Assembly: GCA_027307165.1 (NCBI GenBank)
Contig: DAHUXM010000034.1
Coordinates: 432,757-496,756, forward strand
Direction of reading: 5' to 3'
Length of the DNA: 64,000 nucleotides
Origin: Gemmatimonadota bacterium
GTDB lineage: Bacteria > Gemmatimonadota > Gemmatimonadetes > Gemmatimonadales > Gemmatimonadaceae
The notes below the pieces were generated by a model. That model searched no databases. It was not told where the DNA came from and worked only from the letters and a program-made list of their open reading frames with translations. Made by a program: the position numbers and the translations under genes. Shown in pieces: positions 1 through 8,933 of the stretch; positions within the stretch are counted from its first letter, which is position 1, and each line of letters opens with the position of its first letter.

Positions 1-1
1 A

Positions 2-100
2 TCCATGGGACCGTTGATGGGTCGCGTGAATCCGCAATTCAAGGGAAAGGCCGACGGCAGCATCATCAGCCGCATCGCCAAGGAAGAATTGGCTAGGTAG
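2..100 (+). CDS. YqeY/GatB-like protein, C-terminal end (partial)
   Basis: Only the last 32 codons lie in the window. The tail reads GRVNPQFKGKADGSIISRIA before a TAG stop, which matches the C-terminus of the GatB/YqeY family, where a GKADG-type motif precedes the final helix. These small helical proteins resemble the tRNA-binding tail of GatB; their own role is poorly defined. The stop codon TAG is also the first three bases of the repeat unit that follows, so the present end of the gene may have been set by repeat insertion. It could instead be the end of GatB itself, but the tail looks more like free-standing YqeY. Confidence 0.6.
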   Translation, partial: SMGPLMGRVNPQFKGKADGSIISRIAKEELAR

Positions 101-200
101 GGCGCGGATTTATCCGCGCCTGGCCCATTTACGTCCGATCGAATCCGGATGATCGCGACGTATCCGCGCGTGGCCCATTTACGTGCGATCGAAGCCGGAG
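98..200 (+). repeat. Two copies of a dispersed ~51-bp hairpin repeat
   Basis: The first copy starts TAGGGCGCGGA and holds an 8-bp inverted repeat, GGCGCGGA-TTTA-TCCGCGCC (101-120), followed by CTGGCCCATTTACG. A second, degenerate copy follows about 50 bp later (CTGGCCC-like block at 170). The same unit recurs at 15.9 kb and, in both orientations, at 29.9-30.4 kb. The stretch from here to 216 has no gene. Confidence 0.8.
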
Positions 201-216
201 CAGCACGTCGTCGTGA

Positions 217-582
217 TCAGTGCCCTCTGAACACGAAGAACACCGCCCCCACGATACAGAGCGCCGCCCACAGGTAGTCCATCTTGAGCGGCTGGTCCAT
301 GTAGAAATACGCGAACGGTACGAACACGCTCAGCGTTATCACTTCCTGCAGGATCTTGAGCTGGCCGAGAGTGAGTGTGGTGTATCCGATTCGATTCGCC
401 GGCACCTGGAGCATGTACTCGAACAGCGCGATCCCCCAGCTGACGAGAGCCGCGACGTACCACGGCTTGGCTTCGAGATTCTTCAGGTGGGCGTACCAGG
501 CGAACGTCATGAATACGTTGGAACACACCAGCAATCCGGCAGTCCGGAAGATCACCGACCTGAAAATCGTGAGCATTGTCAT
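217..582 (-). CDS. DUF486 (DMT-like) small membrane protein
   Basis: This is a polytopic inner-membrane protein of about 121 residues, the usual DUF486 length. Hydrophobic helices are visible, and the sequence NVFMTFAWYAHL near the N-terminus, with a membrane-spanning C-terminal end, is typical of the family, which is distantly related to drug/metabolite transporters. The substrate is unknown. An in-frame TTG at 618 would add 12 polar residues; I prefer the ATG at 582 (or 576), because family members begin just before the first helix. It is transcribed away from mutS2, so the two share the 583-671 gap. Confidence 0.75.
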   Translation of the reverse strand: MTMLTIFRSVIFRTAGLLVCSNVFMTFAWYAHLKNLEAKPWYVAALVSWGIALFEYMLQVPANRIGYTTLTLGQLKILQEVITLSVFVPFAYFYMDQPLKMDYLWAALCIVGAVFFVFRGH

Positions 583-654
583 GGGTCGCGGCAGGCGCGA
601 AAAGTGAGCCAGCTCCAACCCACCGACTCTTCGGTGTATTTTCGCCGCACTCTG

Positions 655-660
655 TATTAT
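655..660 (+). promoter_or_regulatory. Possible -10 box for mutS2 operon
   Basis: TATTAT lies 12 bp before the mutS2 ATG. If it is used, the transcript would have an almost leaderless 5' end. No convincing -35 was found 16-18 bp upstream, so this is only a candidate. Confidence 0.2.
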
Positions 661-671
661 TCAGAAGCTCA

Positions 672-3050
672 ATGAATAACCACGCCCTCTCCGTCCTGGA
701 ATTCCACCGCGTCCTCGACGTGGTCGCCGAGCGCGCCACGTCGGCGGAGGGGGCGGAGCGCGTCCGCGCGCTCAGGCCAACCACCGACAGGGCCTGGATC
801 GAGCGAGAGCAGTCCCGGGTATTCGCCGCACGGTCTCTCATAGCCAGCGAGGCCCGCTGGGCGCCGCACGCCATACCGGCGGCGCGACGCGCACTGGAAC
901 GGCTTCGCGTCGAGAATGCCACGCTTGCCGCCGCCGACTTCATTCTGATCCGGGCGCTCCTGCGAAGCTCTCGGCTCACGCTGGATTCGCTGGCCGATCC
1001 GCGGCTCCCCATTGCAGCGCGTGCAGTGCTCGAACCGGTCACCTCGCGTCTCGTGCGCGACACGCAGGCGGAAGCGGCAATCGATCGCGTTCTGAGCGAC
1101 GAGGGAGACGTTCGCGATAGCGCCTCGCCGAAACTGCGTGGGATACGACGCGAGTTGCGGCACGCGGAGTCGGATCTCGTTGCACTGCTCGAACGCCTCA
1201 TGACGCGACTCGATCCGAGTCAGCAGGTCCCCGACATGTCGGTGACGGTTCGCAACGGGCGATATGTGATTCCCGTGCGTCGCGAAGGTCGCGCGACGGT
1301 TGGTGGAATCGTGCACGACGCTTCATCCACCGGCGGTACGTTGTTCATCGAACCCCCCGCGGCCGTCGAAGCGGGCAATCGCATGCGCGAGCTGGCGTCC
1401 GAGGAGACGATCGAGATCGAGCGCATACTCTTCGAGCTGGGTGACACGCTTCGTCCGAGTCATCCGGGCCTGACGGAAGCGTTCGACGCACTCGCGGACC
1501 TGGATTCGCTGTACGCGCGCGGCCGAATGGCGCTGGAGTTCAACGCGGCGCCGGTTACACTCCGCGATCCAACGGAAGGATTCGACATAATAGGCGGACG
1601 GCACCCATTGCTGCTCGCGCAGGGTGCACGCGTCGTTCCGTTCGATCTGTCGCTGGGACAGTCGGAGCGCACCTTTCTGATTTCCGGTCCGAATACCGGA
1701 GGCAAGACGGTTCTGATCAAGGCGATCGCGCTGCTTTCGCTCTGTACACAGGCCGGGATCCCACCGACGGTCGGAGAGGGAAGCGGTATCGCGATCTACG
1801 ACGAGATCTACGCGGACATCGGTGACGAGCAATCGATAGCTGCGAGTCTCTCGACTTTCTCGGCGCACGTCAGGAACCTGCGCGAAATTCTGGCCGGTGC
1901 GACCGATCGATCGCTCATCATCATAGACGAGCTTGGATCCGGAACCGATCCTGTCGAGGGCGCAGCGCTCGGCGGCGCCGTCCTCGAATCGCTCACCGCT
2001 CGCAACGCTCGTACGGTAGCGACGACGCACTTGGGAGCGCTCAAGCAGCTGGCAGTCGAAAACGTCGGGGTTGTGAACGGATCGTTGCAGTTCGACGCGA
2101 TCGAGCTGGCTCCAACGTACCGATTGATCAAGGGAATTCCGGGCCAGTCGTACGGTTTGAGTATCGCGCGCAGGTTAGGGGTTCCAGCAGAAGTGCTCGA
2201 GCGCGCCGAGGCGCGGCTCCCGGTGGGTGAGCGTGATGTCAACGTGTTGCTCGCGGACCTCGAGGCGCGTGACGCGGCACTGGCCGAGCGAGAGCGCGAA
2301 GCCGAGGTGATCGCGAACGACGCGCGGGAGCGTGCGCGCAGAGTTGCGGAGCGCGAGCACAATGCTGGTGTGCGTGAGCGTGAATCCGAGCGTCGTGCGC
2401 GTGAGGAGTCGCGCAGATATCTGCTCGCCGCGCGGCGGGAGATCGAAAATACGATTCGGTTGCTCAAGAAGTCGGACAGTCCCGAAGAAACGGCGCGCGA
2501 TGCACGACGTCACGTCGAGGAGCTTGCCAAGGAGCAGACGCGCCAGCTCGATCGACTGGAGGAGCGCGAGCGGACGACGCGGCCAACTCGTGATGGACGC
2601 ACTGCTGAGCCGCCATCGGTTGGCGATCACGTCGCGGTCGCAAGCCTCGGCGGACGAATAGGGCAGCTCATGGAGATGCGCGATGACAACGCGATCGTCG
2701 CTGTTGGGACGCTCAAGCTGAGCCTCCCGCTATCCGATCTGACGCGCGCCCAGCGACCCGCACCGGCGCTTGCCGTGAGCATTCGCGGCGACGTGCCCGA
2801 AGCGCACGTCGCAAGCGAGATCGACCTGCGCGGCATGCGCGTTGGCGAAGTCGAAGGGATAGTAATGCACGCAGTGGATAATGCCGTCCGTGCCGACGTG
2901 AAGGCGCTGCGCATCATTCACGGCAAGGGAACCGGTGCATTGCGCGAGCGGATCGCCGAGATGCTTCAGAAGGAGCCGCGCGTGGCGAATTTCCGGCTCG
3001 GCGCGTGGAACGAGGGCGGCGCCGGCGTGACGGTGGTGGAGTTGGCATGA
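672..3050 (+). CDS. mutS2: MutS2 endonuclease / ribosome-rescue ATPase
   Basis: The product is 792 residues, the family's normal length. The ATPase core carries Walker A GPNTGGKT at 339-346 and a Walker B region ending IIIDELGSGTD. A long charged coiled coil follows, and the C-terminal Smr domain (from about 717) has IDLRGMR and HGKGTG. MutS2 has no mismatch-repair role like MutS; it has been linked to suppression of recombination and to splitting collided ribosomes, with Smr as the nuclease. The frame is open upstream to 576, but the ATG at 672 gives the family N-terminus. The stop overlaps the dnaG start as ATGA. Confidence 0.95.
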   Translation: MNNHALSVLEFHRVLDVVAERATSAEGAERVRALRPTTDRAWIEREQSRVFAARSLIASEARWAPHAIPAARRALERLRVENATLAAADFILIRALLRSSRLTLDSLADPRLPIAARAVLEPVTSRLVRDTQAEAAIDRVLSDEGDVRDSASPKLRGIRRELRHAESDLVALLERLMTRLDPSQQVPDMSVTVRNGRYVIPVRREGRATVGGIVHDASSTGGTLFIEPPAAVEAGNRMRELASEETIEIERILFELGDTLRPSHPGLTEAFDALADLDSLYARGRMALEFNAAPVTLRDPTEGFDIIGGRHPLLLAQGARVVPFDLSLGQSERTFLISGPNTGGKTVLIKAIALLSLCTQAGIPPTVGEGSGIAIYDEIYADIGDEQSIAASLSTFSAHVRNLREILAGATDRSLIIIDELGSGTDPVEGAALGGAVLESLTARNARTVATTHLGALKQLAVENVGVVNGSLQFDAIELAPTYRLIKGIPGQSYGLSIARRLGVPAEVLERAEARLPVGERDVNVLLADLEARDAALAEREREAEVIANDARERARRVAEREHNAGVRERESERRAREESRRYLLAARREIENTIRLLKKSDSPEETARDARRHVEELAKEQTRQLDRLEERERTTRPTRDGRTAEPPSVGDHVAVASLGGRIGQLMEMRDDNAIVAVGTLKLSLPLSDLTRAQRPAPALAVSIRGDVPEAHVASEIDLRGMRVGEVEGIVMHAVDNAVRADVKALRIIHGKGTGALRERIAEMLQKEPRVANFRLGAWNEGGAGVTVVELA

Positions 3051-4945
3051 GTTCCGATCCCATTGTCGAGCGCGTTCGCGAAGCGGCGGACATCGTGCAG
3101 ATCATCGGCGAGCACGTCAAGCTCAAGCGCGCTGGCGGTGATTTTCGGGGACCATGTCCGTTTCACGGGGGCAAGAACCCGAATTTCAGCGTGTCGCCCA
3201 GGCGCGGGCAGTATCACTGCTTCAAGTGCGGTGAGTCTGGCGACGTGTTTTCGTTTCTGCAGAAGCACCTTGGCATGAGCTTCCCGGATTCGCTGCGCGC
3301 CGTCGCATCCACCGTCGGGATCGAGATTCCGCAGCAGCGGGTCGAGCGGGCTGGACCCGATCCACGCGATCCATTCTGGGAAATGAACGCCGCCGCAGCT
3401 GATTACTTTCAGCGCGAGCTGTGGGACTCGGAGCGCGCGGTTGTTGCGCGTACGTATCTCGAGAGCCGCGGAATCACGCGCGCAGATGCGGATCGCTTCG
3501 AGCTTGGATTTGCGCCGGACGACATCGGTACGTTCCGCGCGCACATGGGAACGATGGGGTTCGATGTGGAGCGATTGCTCGAAGGTGGCTTGCTGAGCCG
3601 TCGCGACGAGAACTCCGAGCCGCGTCCGCGCTTTCGCAATCGCGTCATGTTCCCGATTCTGGACGCGGCAGGGCGGCACGTCGCGTTCGGCGGTCGCGCC
3701 CTGGGCGACGCAGAGCCGAAATATCTCAACTCGCCGGAAACTCCGGTCTTCAGCAAATCGAAGACTCTGTACGCGCTTGGCTGGTGCAAGAACGCAATTC
3801 GCAAGGCGGATCGTGTGTTCGTCGTCGAGGGATACATGGATGCGATACGCCTCATGATCGCCGGAATCGAGACCGTCGTCGCGCCGCTCGGTACCGCGCT
3901 CACGGAAGCGCAGGGTGCTATGGTAGCGAGATACACGCGCAACGTCTACCTGCTGTACGACAGCGATCAGGCCGGTCTCAAGGCGACGTTCCGCTCCGGC
4001 GACGAGCTGTTGCGTCACGGCTGCGCCGTGCGCGTCATCACGTTGCCCAACGGAGAGGATCCGGACACATTCGTTCGCGCGAACGGCGCTGCGGCGCTCG
4101 AGCAGCAGGTTTCGCAGTCGGTGGACGTATTCGAGCGCAAGATTCAACTGCTGGAGCGCGGAGGATGGTTCGCCGAGTTGCAGAAGAAGCGTCGAGCGCT
4201 CGACAGGTTGCTCCCCACCATTCGTGCAACCGCCGATCCGTTGTTGCGCGAGCTCTACATCGGCCGTGCTGCGGAGAAGACCGGTATCGCGAAGGAGGCG
4301 TTGATTCGAGAGGCGAACACCGTTCCGCGCGGTGAGCCTCGCCCGGTGGGCGCGGACGAAACATCACACGACGCGGCGCGGACGCGTCCGCCCCTCGACG
4401 ACGCACCGCCTCTGGAAAGTGACTACGAGACCGGCCGCGCACCCGCCGCGCGCCATCGCGATCGCAGACGCGTTAACGACTCCGGCGCGAGTGCCGCCGA
4501 ACGCGAGCTCGTGCGCGCAATGCTGAGCGATCCGCACCGAACCGAGCGAATCGCCGAGCAGATCGATCCGGCCAGGTTCACCGATGAACATTATCGTGCG
4601 ATCTTCTACGCGATGCTCGAGCTGGAGGACGATTACACCGTCGAGCGCCTGGCCGACCGGCTCGAGGCGGACGACGTGCCGGTTCTCAATCAACTGCTGG
4701 AAGAGGGCGACGCGCAGAATGATCCCGACAAGACCATTTCGGCTTCGATTGCTGTCATCGCCATGCGCGACATTGATGCACGCCTCGCCGAGATCGATCG
4801 GATGATGGGGCTCGCCACGATTCCGGAGCAGAACGAGTTGATGAAGGAGAAGCAGAGGCTGCAGAAGGAAATCGAGTTGCTCGGCCAGCCGGCAAACAAG
4901 TCCTTCAAATTCCTCAAGCGGCGCCAGCCGGCGCCAAGCGAATGA
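3047..4945 (+). CDS. dnaG: DNA primase
   Basis: DnaG makes RNA primers for replication. The 632-residue product has an N-terminal CHC2 zinc finger (C37, H40, C58, C61), a TOPRIM core with VFVVEGYMDA and LLYDSDQAG, and a C-terminal helicase-interacting region after a proline/arginine-rich linker (about 430-490). The start overlaps the mutS2 stop by ATGA and the stop overlaps the recJ start the same way, so mutS2-dnaG-recJ are translationally coupled. The usual dnaG-rpoD pairing is absent here. Confidence 0.96.
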   Translation: MSSDPIVERVREAADIVQIIGEHVKLKRAGGDFRGPCPFHGGKNPNFSVSPRRGQYHCFKCGESGDVFSFLQKHLGMSFPDSLRAVASTVGIEIPQQRVERAGPDPRDPFWEMNAAAADYFQRELWDSERAVVARTYLESRGITRADADRFELGFAPDDIGTFRAHMGTMGFDVERLLEGGLLSRRDENSEPRPRFRNRVMFPILDAAGRHVAFGGRALGDAEPKYLNSPETPVFSKSKTLYALGWCKNAIRKADRVFVVEGYMDAIRLMIAGIETVVAPLGTALTEAQGAMVARYTRNVYLLYDSDQAGLKATFRSGDELLRHGCAVRVITLPNGEDPDTFVRANGAAALEQQVSQSVDVFERKIQLLERGGWFAELQKKRRALDRLLPTIRATADPLLRELYIGRAAEKTGIAKEALIREANTVPRGEPRPVGADETSHDAARTRPPLDDAPPLESDYETGRAPAARHRDRRRVNDSGASAAERELVRAMLSDPHRTERIAEQIDPARFTDEHYRAIFYAMLELEDDYTVERLADRLEADDVPVLNQLLEEGDAQNDPDKTISASIAVIAMRDIDARLAEIDRMMGLATIPEQNELMKEKQRLQKEIELLGQPANKSFKFLKRRQPAPSE

Positions 4946-6651
4946 CGCGCGCGAAGACCCGCTGGACTGAAGCGCCGGTGATCGATGTCGCGTCGGTCAC
5001 GACACTCGCTGCAGCACTGGGTGTGCCAGTTCCGATCGCGCGCCTGCTCGTTCATCGCGGTTACGGCGATACGGAAGCCGCCAAGCGCTTTCTGCGCCCG
5101 CGCCTGGATCAGTTGCACGACGGCAGCGCGATGATGAGCCTGGAAGTGGCGGTGGAACGTCTGGTGCGCGCGATTCGCGACGGCGAGCTCATCATGATCC
5201 ATGGCGACTATGACGTCGATGGAATCTGCTCGACAACGCTACTCGTGCGCGCGATTCGTGGATTTGGCGGCAATGTGATTCCGTTCATTCCGAACCGCAT
5301 GACTGATGGTTACGATCTTGGCGCCGCCGGAGTAAAACACGCAATCGAGGTCGGCGCGAAGGTCGTGGTCACGTGCGACTGCGGCACCACCGCGCTCGAG
5401 CCTGTCGCGGCGCTGAACGCGGCCGGGATCGACGTTGTCATCAGCGACCATCATCTGCCGCGCGACACGTTTCCCGACTCTCTCGCGTTGCTGAACCCGC
5501 GCCGCCCCGATTGCGACTATCCGGACAAGGATCTCGCCGCGGTCGGTGTGGCGTTCAAGCTCGCGCTCGCGCTCGCGAGCGCCTTGAAGGTCAGCGACGC
5601 ATTCATCTGGAAGATGCTGGACCTCGTTGCGCTCGCGACCGTCGCAGACGTCGCATCGTTGCGCGGCGAGAATCGGATCTTCGTTCGGTATGGCATGCGA
5701 ATGATCTCCGAGACCGAGAACGTAGGGCTGCGTGCTCTGCTCAGAGCTTCGGGAATGGATGGCAAGCCGCTCACTGCTGGCAGGATCGGCTTCACGCTGG
5801 CGCCGCGATTGAACGCCGCGGGACGCCTCGGTCACGCACTGCGCGGAGTCGAGCTGCTTCTGACTGAATCGGAGCACGAGGCCAATGTCATCGCGCGCGA
5901 GCTGGAAGAGCTGAATCAGCGTCGCCAGGCGCTGGACCGTACGACGCTGGATGATGCGCGCGTGATGGCTGAGCGTCAGGTCAGGGATGGTGCGATCGGA
6001 CTCGTGCTCGCGAAAGAAGGCTGGCATCCCGGCGTCATCGGCATTGTCGCATCGCGCATCGTCGAGGAATTTTCGCGGCCGGTGATCATGATCGCGCTAG
6101 AGGATGGCGTGGGCAAGGGAAGCGGGCGATCGATTCCGGGATTCGATCTTCATTCGGCGCTCGTCGACTGCTCCGATCTGTTGCTCAGATTCGGAGGTCA
6201 CCGGGCAGCGGCCGGAATCACGATCGCAACCGATCAGGTGGGTGCCTTCACTCATCGTTTCGACCAGGTTGTGCGGGCACGTCTCACGCTCGACGAGTTG
6301 GTGCCGGTGCTGCGCGTCGACGCCGAGATAGAGCTCGATCAGGGCACGCTCGATCTCGAGACCACGTTGCGACACTTCGAGCCATTCGGCGTAGGTAATC
6401 CTGCGCCGGTCTTCGCAGCCCGGAACGTGACCGTATTCGGAAGTCCAAGAGTCGTCGGGCGCGATGGACTCAAGCTCACTCTCGTGGGCTCCAATGGCAC
6501 GCAACTCGAGGCGATTGGATGGGGGATGGCCGATCTCGCGCCCGCAATTCGCGCCGGAAAGGCGCTCGATGTCGCGTTCCGACTGGAGCGCGATGAGTAC
6601 AGAGGCGAAAGTCGTCTCCAGGCCCGTCTCGCAGACGTAGTCGTGCGATGA
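4942..6651 (+). CDS. recJ: Single-stranded-DNA-specific exonuclease RecJ
   Basis: RecJ degrades single-stranded DNA 5'-3' in recombinational and mismatch repair. This 569-residue protein shows the DHH motifs: GDYDVDG near residue 90, DCGTT near 150 and VISDHH near 168. A DHHA1 domain contains GVIGIVASRI and the glycine-rich GKGSGRSI, and a C-terminal OB-like region ends near RLADVVVR. The start codon overlaps the dnaG stop and the stop overlaps rsmD. Length and motif order are normal. Confidence 0.95.
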   Translation: MTRAKTRWTEAPVIDVASVTTLAAALGVPVPIARLLVHRGYGDTEAAKRFLRPRLDQLHDGSAMMSLEVAVERLVRAIRDGELIMIHGDYDVDGICSTTLLVRAIRGFGGNVIPFIPNRMTDGYDLGAAGVKHAIEVGAKVVVTCDCGTTALEPVAALNAAGIDVVISDHHLPRDTFPDSLALLNPRRPDCDYPDKDLAAVGVAFKLALALASALKVSDAFIWKMLDLVALATVADVASLRGENRIFVRYGMRMISETENVGLRALLRASGMDGKPLTAGRIGFTLAPRLNAAGRLGHALRGVELLLTESEHEANVIARELEELNQRRQALDRTTLDDARVMAERQVRDGAIGLVLAKEGWHPGVIGIVASRIVEEFSRPVIMIALEDGVGKGSGRSIPGFDLHSALVDCSDLLLRFGGHRAAAGITIATDQVGAFTHRFDQVVRARLTLDELVPVLRVDAEIELDQGTLDLETTLRHFEPFGVGNPAPVFAARNVTVFGSPRVVGRDGLKLTLVGSNGTQLEAIGWGMADLAPAIRAGKALDVAFRLERDEYRGESRLQARLADVVVR

Positions 6652-7160
6652 GGATCGTCGGCGGCGAGTGGCGCGGACGGATAATCAAGGCTCCGCGCGG
6701 CAAGACGGTGCGTCCCACGCTCGACCGCGTTCGCGAGGCGTGGATGAGCATCGTTCAACTGTCGCTTCCAGGCGCGCGCGTGCTCGATCTCTTTGCAGGG
6801 TCTGGCGCACTCGGTATCGAGGCTCTGTCGCGTGGCGCTGCGAGTGCGGAGTTCGTCGATTCGGATCCGCGGTCGCTCAGCATTCTTCGCGAGAATCTGG
6901 TTGCGCTGGACGCTACCGATCGGGCAACGGTGTTGCGCTCGGACGCTATCGCCTTTGCCGACTCGCTCGCGCCCCACTCGTATGACGTGGTTTTCGCCGA
7001 CCCGCCCTATGCGACGGACGCCGCGGTGCGGCTCGCGGAGCGCTGGTTGAGCGCGCCATTTTCAGGCACGATCGGAATCGAGCACGCGCGCACCGTCGCC
7101 ATGCCTCCGGGCGGAGAGACGCGGCGCTATGGTGATTCCGGCGTTACCTTCTATCGCTGA
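6648..7160 (+). CDS. rsmD: 16S rRNA (guanine(966)-N(2))-methyltransferase
   Basis: RsmD methylates G966 of 16S rRNA in the assembled small subunit. The 170-residue protein opens with MRIVGGEWRGR and VRPTLDRVREAW, has the SAM-binding LDLFAGSGALGIEA, and carries the catalytic motif as DPPY within VFADPPY. It overlaps recJ by ATGA, and coaD begins inside its stop codon (TGATG). The rsmD-coaD pair is conserved in many bacteria. Confidence 0.95.
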   Translation: MRIVGGEWRGRIIKAPRGKTVRPTLDRVREAWMSIVQLSLPGARVLDLFAGSGALGIEALSRGAASAEFVDSDPRSLSILRENLVALDATDRATVLRSDAIAFADSLAPHSYDVVFADPPYATDAAVRLAERWLSAPFSGTIGIEHARTVAMPPGGETRRYGDSGVTFYR

Positions 7161-7645
7161 TGCCGACAATAGCCGTTTATGCTGGCAGCTTCGACCCGAT
7201 GACCCGTGGGCACGAGGAACTCGCGCGCCGCAGCCGGACATTCGTGGACGAGCTTGTCATCGCCGTCACTACAAATTCGAGCAAGCGCCCGCTGTTCTCC
7301 ATCGAGGAGCGAACCGAGCTCATCAGGACCACCATCGGCGACGCGCCGGGAATAACCGTGCGTCCGTTCGCCGGCCTGCTCGCCGATTTCGCGCGCTCGA
7401 TCGGCGCATCGCTGATCATCCGCGGGTTGCGCGCAGCTGGCGATTTCGAGTATGAATTCCAGATGGCACTGATGAATCGCCACCTCGGGCCGGGTATCGA
7501 AACCGTCTTCATGGTGCCATCGGTGGAAACCACGTACATCAGCTCGAGCATCGTGCGCGAGGTGGCGCGCTACGGTGGCGACCTCACCGGTCTCGTGCAT
7601 CCCAGGGTGGCCGAAGCACTCCGCGCAAAGTTCGACCATCAGTGA
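7160..7645 (+). CDS. coaD: Pantetheine-phosphate adenylyltransferase
   Basis: CoaD transfers AMP from ATP to 4'-phosphopantetheine, the penultimate step of coenzyme A synthesis. The 161-residue protein has the nucleotidyltransferase signature GSFDPMTRGH near the N-terminus (the family usually has T-x-G-H with threonine) and the C-terminal YISSSIVREVA motif. It is cytosolic and normally hexameric. The ATG overlaps the rsmD stop. Confidence 0.96.
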   Translation: MPTIAVYAGSFDPMTRGHEELARRSRTFVDELVIAVTTNSSKRPLFSIEERTELIRTTIGDAPGITVRPFAGLLADFARSIGASLIIRGLRAAGDFEYEFQMALMNRHLGPGIETVFMVPSVETTYISSSIVREVARYGGDLTGLVHPRVAEALRAKFDHQ

Positions 7646-7661
7646 AAGGGAGTGATTGCCA

Positions 7662-8519
7662 GTGAACGACGAAGGTCTTCACAGTTTCATCGACGGGATC
7701 CGGAGCCGCGCGGCGCAGTCGAAGCGGCGCATCGCCTTCCCGGAAAGTTCCGACTCGCGCGTGCGCGCGGCCGTGGAACGCCTCGATACGATGGGCATCT
7801 GCGATCCTGTACTGATCGACCCGGGGCCCGATGCGCTCGAAAGTGCGGCGGAAATGGTCGCCAACGGCGTCGCTCACGGGATGGTTGCCGGCGCCGTCAA
7901 CACCACCCGCGACGTTCTGCGCGCCGCGATCCACAAGATCGGCCTCGCCCCCGGAATGCTCACCGTTTCCAGCGCATTCTACATGGTCGCCGCAAGGCCC
8001 TGGGAGGCAGCCTCCCCGGTGCTCACATTTACCGATTGCGCCGTGGTACCGTATCCGACGGCCAGCCAGCTCGCCGAGATCGCAATCTCGGCCGCGAACG
8101 ACCGCCGCCGCATCGTCGGTGATGAACCGGTAATCGCCTTCCTCTCGTTCAGTACGGCCGGGAGCGCTTCGGGGCCTTCGGTCGATCTGGTCCGGGCAGC
8201 GGTGGATATCGTGCGGCACCGGGCCCCATCCTTCGTGGTGGACGGAGAATTGCAAGGAGACGCCGCGTTGGTGCCGGCTATCGCGGCCCGTAAGGCCGCC
8301 GATTCGCCCTGTGGCGGTCGCGCGAACGTCCTCGTGTTTCCGTCGCTCGACGCCGGTAACATCGCGTACAAACTGGTCCAGCGGCTCGCTGGCGCTGCGG
8401 CACTCGGCCCGATTCTGCAGGGATTGGCGCGACCCGCTGCCGATCTGTCGCGCGGCGCGACGGTGGACGATATAATCAATGTGACGGCGATCACGGCATT
8501 ACAAACGGAGAACGGATGA
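7662..8519 (+). CDS. pta: Phosphate acetyltransferase-like enzyme (compact Pta)
   Basis: The family interconverts acetyl-CoA and acetyl phosphate, or acts on longer acyl groups. [11 protein letters not shown] near the N-terminus, [37 protein letters not shown] and [10 protein letters not shown] all match phosphotransacetylase. The product is only 285 residues against about 320-340: after CDPVLI roughly 45-50 residues of the N-terminal lobe are missing, and the chain goes straight to [11 protein letters not shown] chose GTG 7662 because AAGGGAG sits 9 bp upstream; TTG 7656 is too close to it. The stop overlaps the STAS gene (ATGA). The substrate is uncertain. Confidence 0.8.
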   Translation: MNDEGLHSFIDGIRSRAAQSKRRIAFPESSDSRVRAAVERLDTMGICDPVLIDPGPDALESAAEMVANGVAHGMVAGAVNTTRDVLRAAIHKIGLAPGMLTVSSAFYMVAARPWEAASPVLTFTDCAVVPYPTASQLAEIAISAANDRRRIVGDEPVIAFLSFSTAGSASGPSVDLVRAAVDIVRHRAPSFVVDGELQGDAALVPAIAARKAADSPCGGRANVLVFPSLDAGNIAYKLVQRLAGAAALGPILQGLARPAADLSRGATVDDIINVTAITALQTENG

Positions 8520-8848
8520 GCTTTACGCTTAAGAAGAACGGCGATGTGGTGGTGGTGGATGTGGAAGGGCAGCTGATCGTCGGCAATCGCCAGGAGCTGA
8601 AGCAGAAAGTGCTGGACGAGCTGGAAAAGGGGGACCGCAAGTTCCTTATCGACTTCGCGCAGACCGGCTACATCGACAGCTCGGGACTCGGCGTGCTCGT
8701 TTCACTCAGCAAGAAGATCCGCGAGCATGGCGGCGAGCTCCGTCTGGCCAATCTCAACGACGATCTGCAGACGCTGTTCGAGCTCACCAAGCTCGATACG
8801 CTCTTCCAGATAGCCGATACCAGGGAGCGGGCACTCGAAGGATTTTAA
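8516..8848 (+). CDS. STAS-domain anti-sigma factor antagonist (RsbV/SpoIIAA-like)
   Basis: This 110-residue single-domain protein is a typical anti-anti-sigma factor. It has the phosphorylation loop [11 protein letters not shown], with the target serine at S55 or S56. Such proteins bind an anti-sigma kinase when unphosphorylated and so free its sigma factor. It overlaps the upstream pta-like gene by ATGA and is followed by a kinase-like and a phosphatase gene, forming a complete partner-switching set. Confidence 0.9.
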   Translation: MSFTLKKNGDVVVVDVEGQLIVGNRQELKQKVLDELEKGDRKFLIDFAQTGYIDSSGLGVLVSLSKKIREHGGELRLANLNDDLQTLFELTKLDTLFQIADTRERALEGF

Positions 8849-8933
8849 TGCCCCGGATCCGGAGCATCGCCGGCTCGCTGACGTCGCGTGGGCCGGCCCG
8901 TCCGACGTTCCTTATGACTTCTCATTCGACGCG

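Noticed and set aside
2966..4147. 393-residue minus-strand frame over dnaG
   Set aside because: It is a shadow of a GC-rich coding strand; dnaG motifs are clear on the other strand.
3047..6651. Primase plus DHH nuclease as a defence module
   Set aside because: Both are ordinary full-length DnaG and RecJ in a housekeeping operon.
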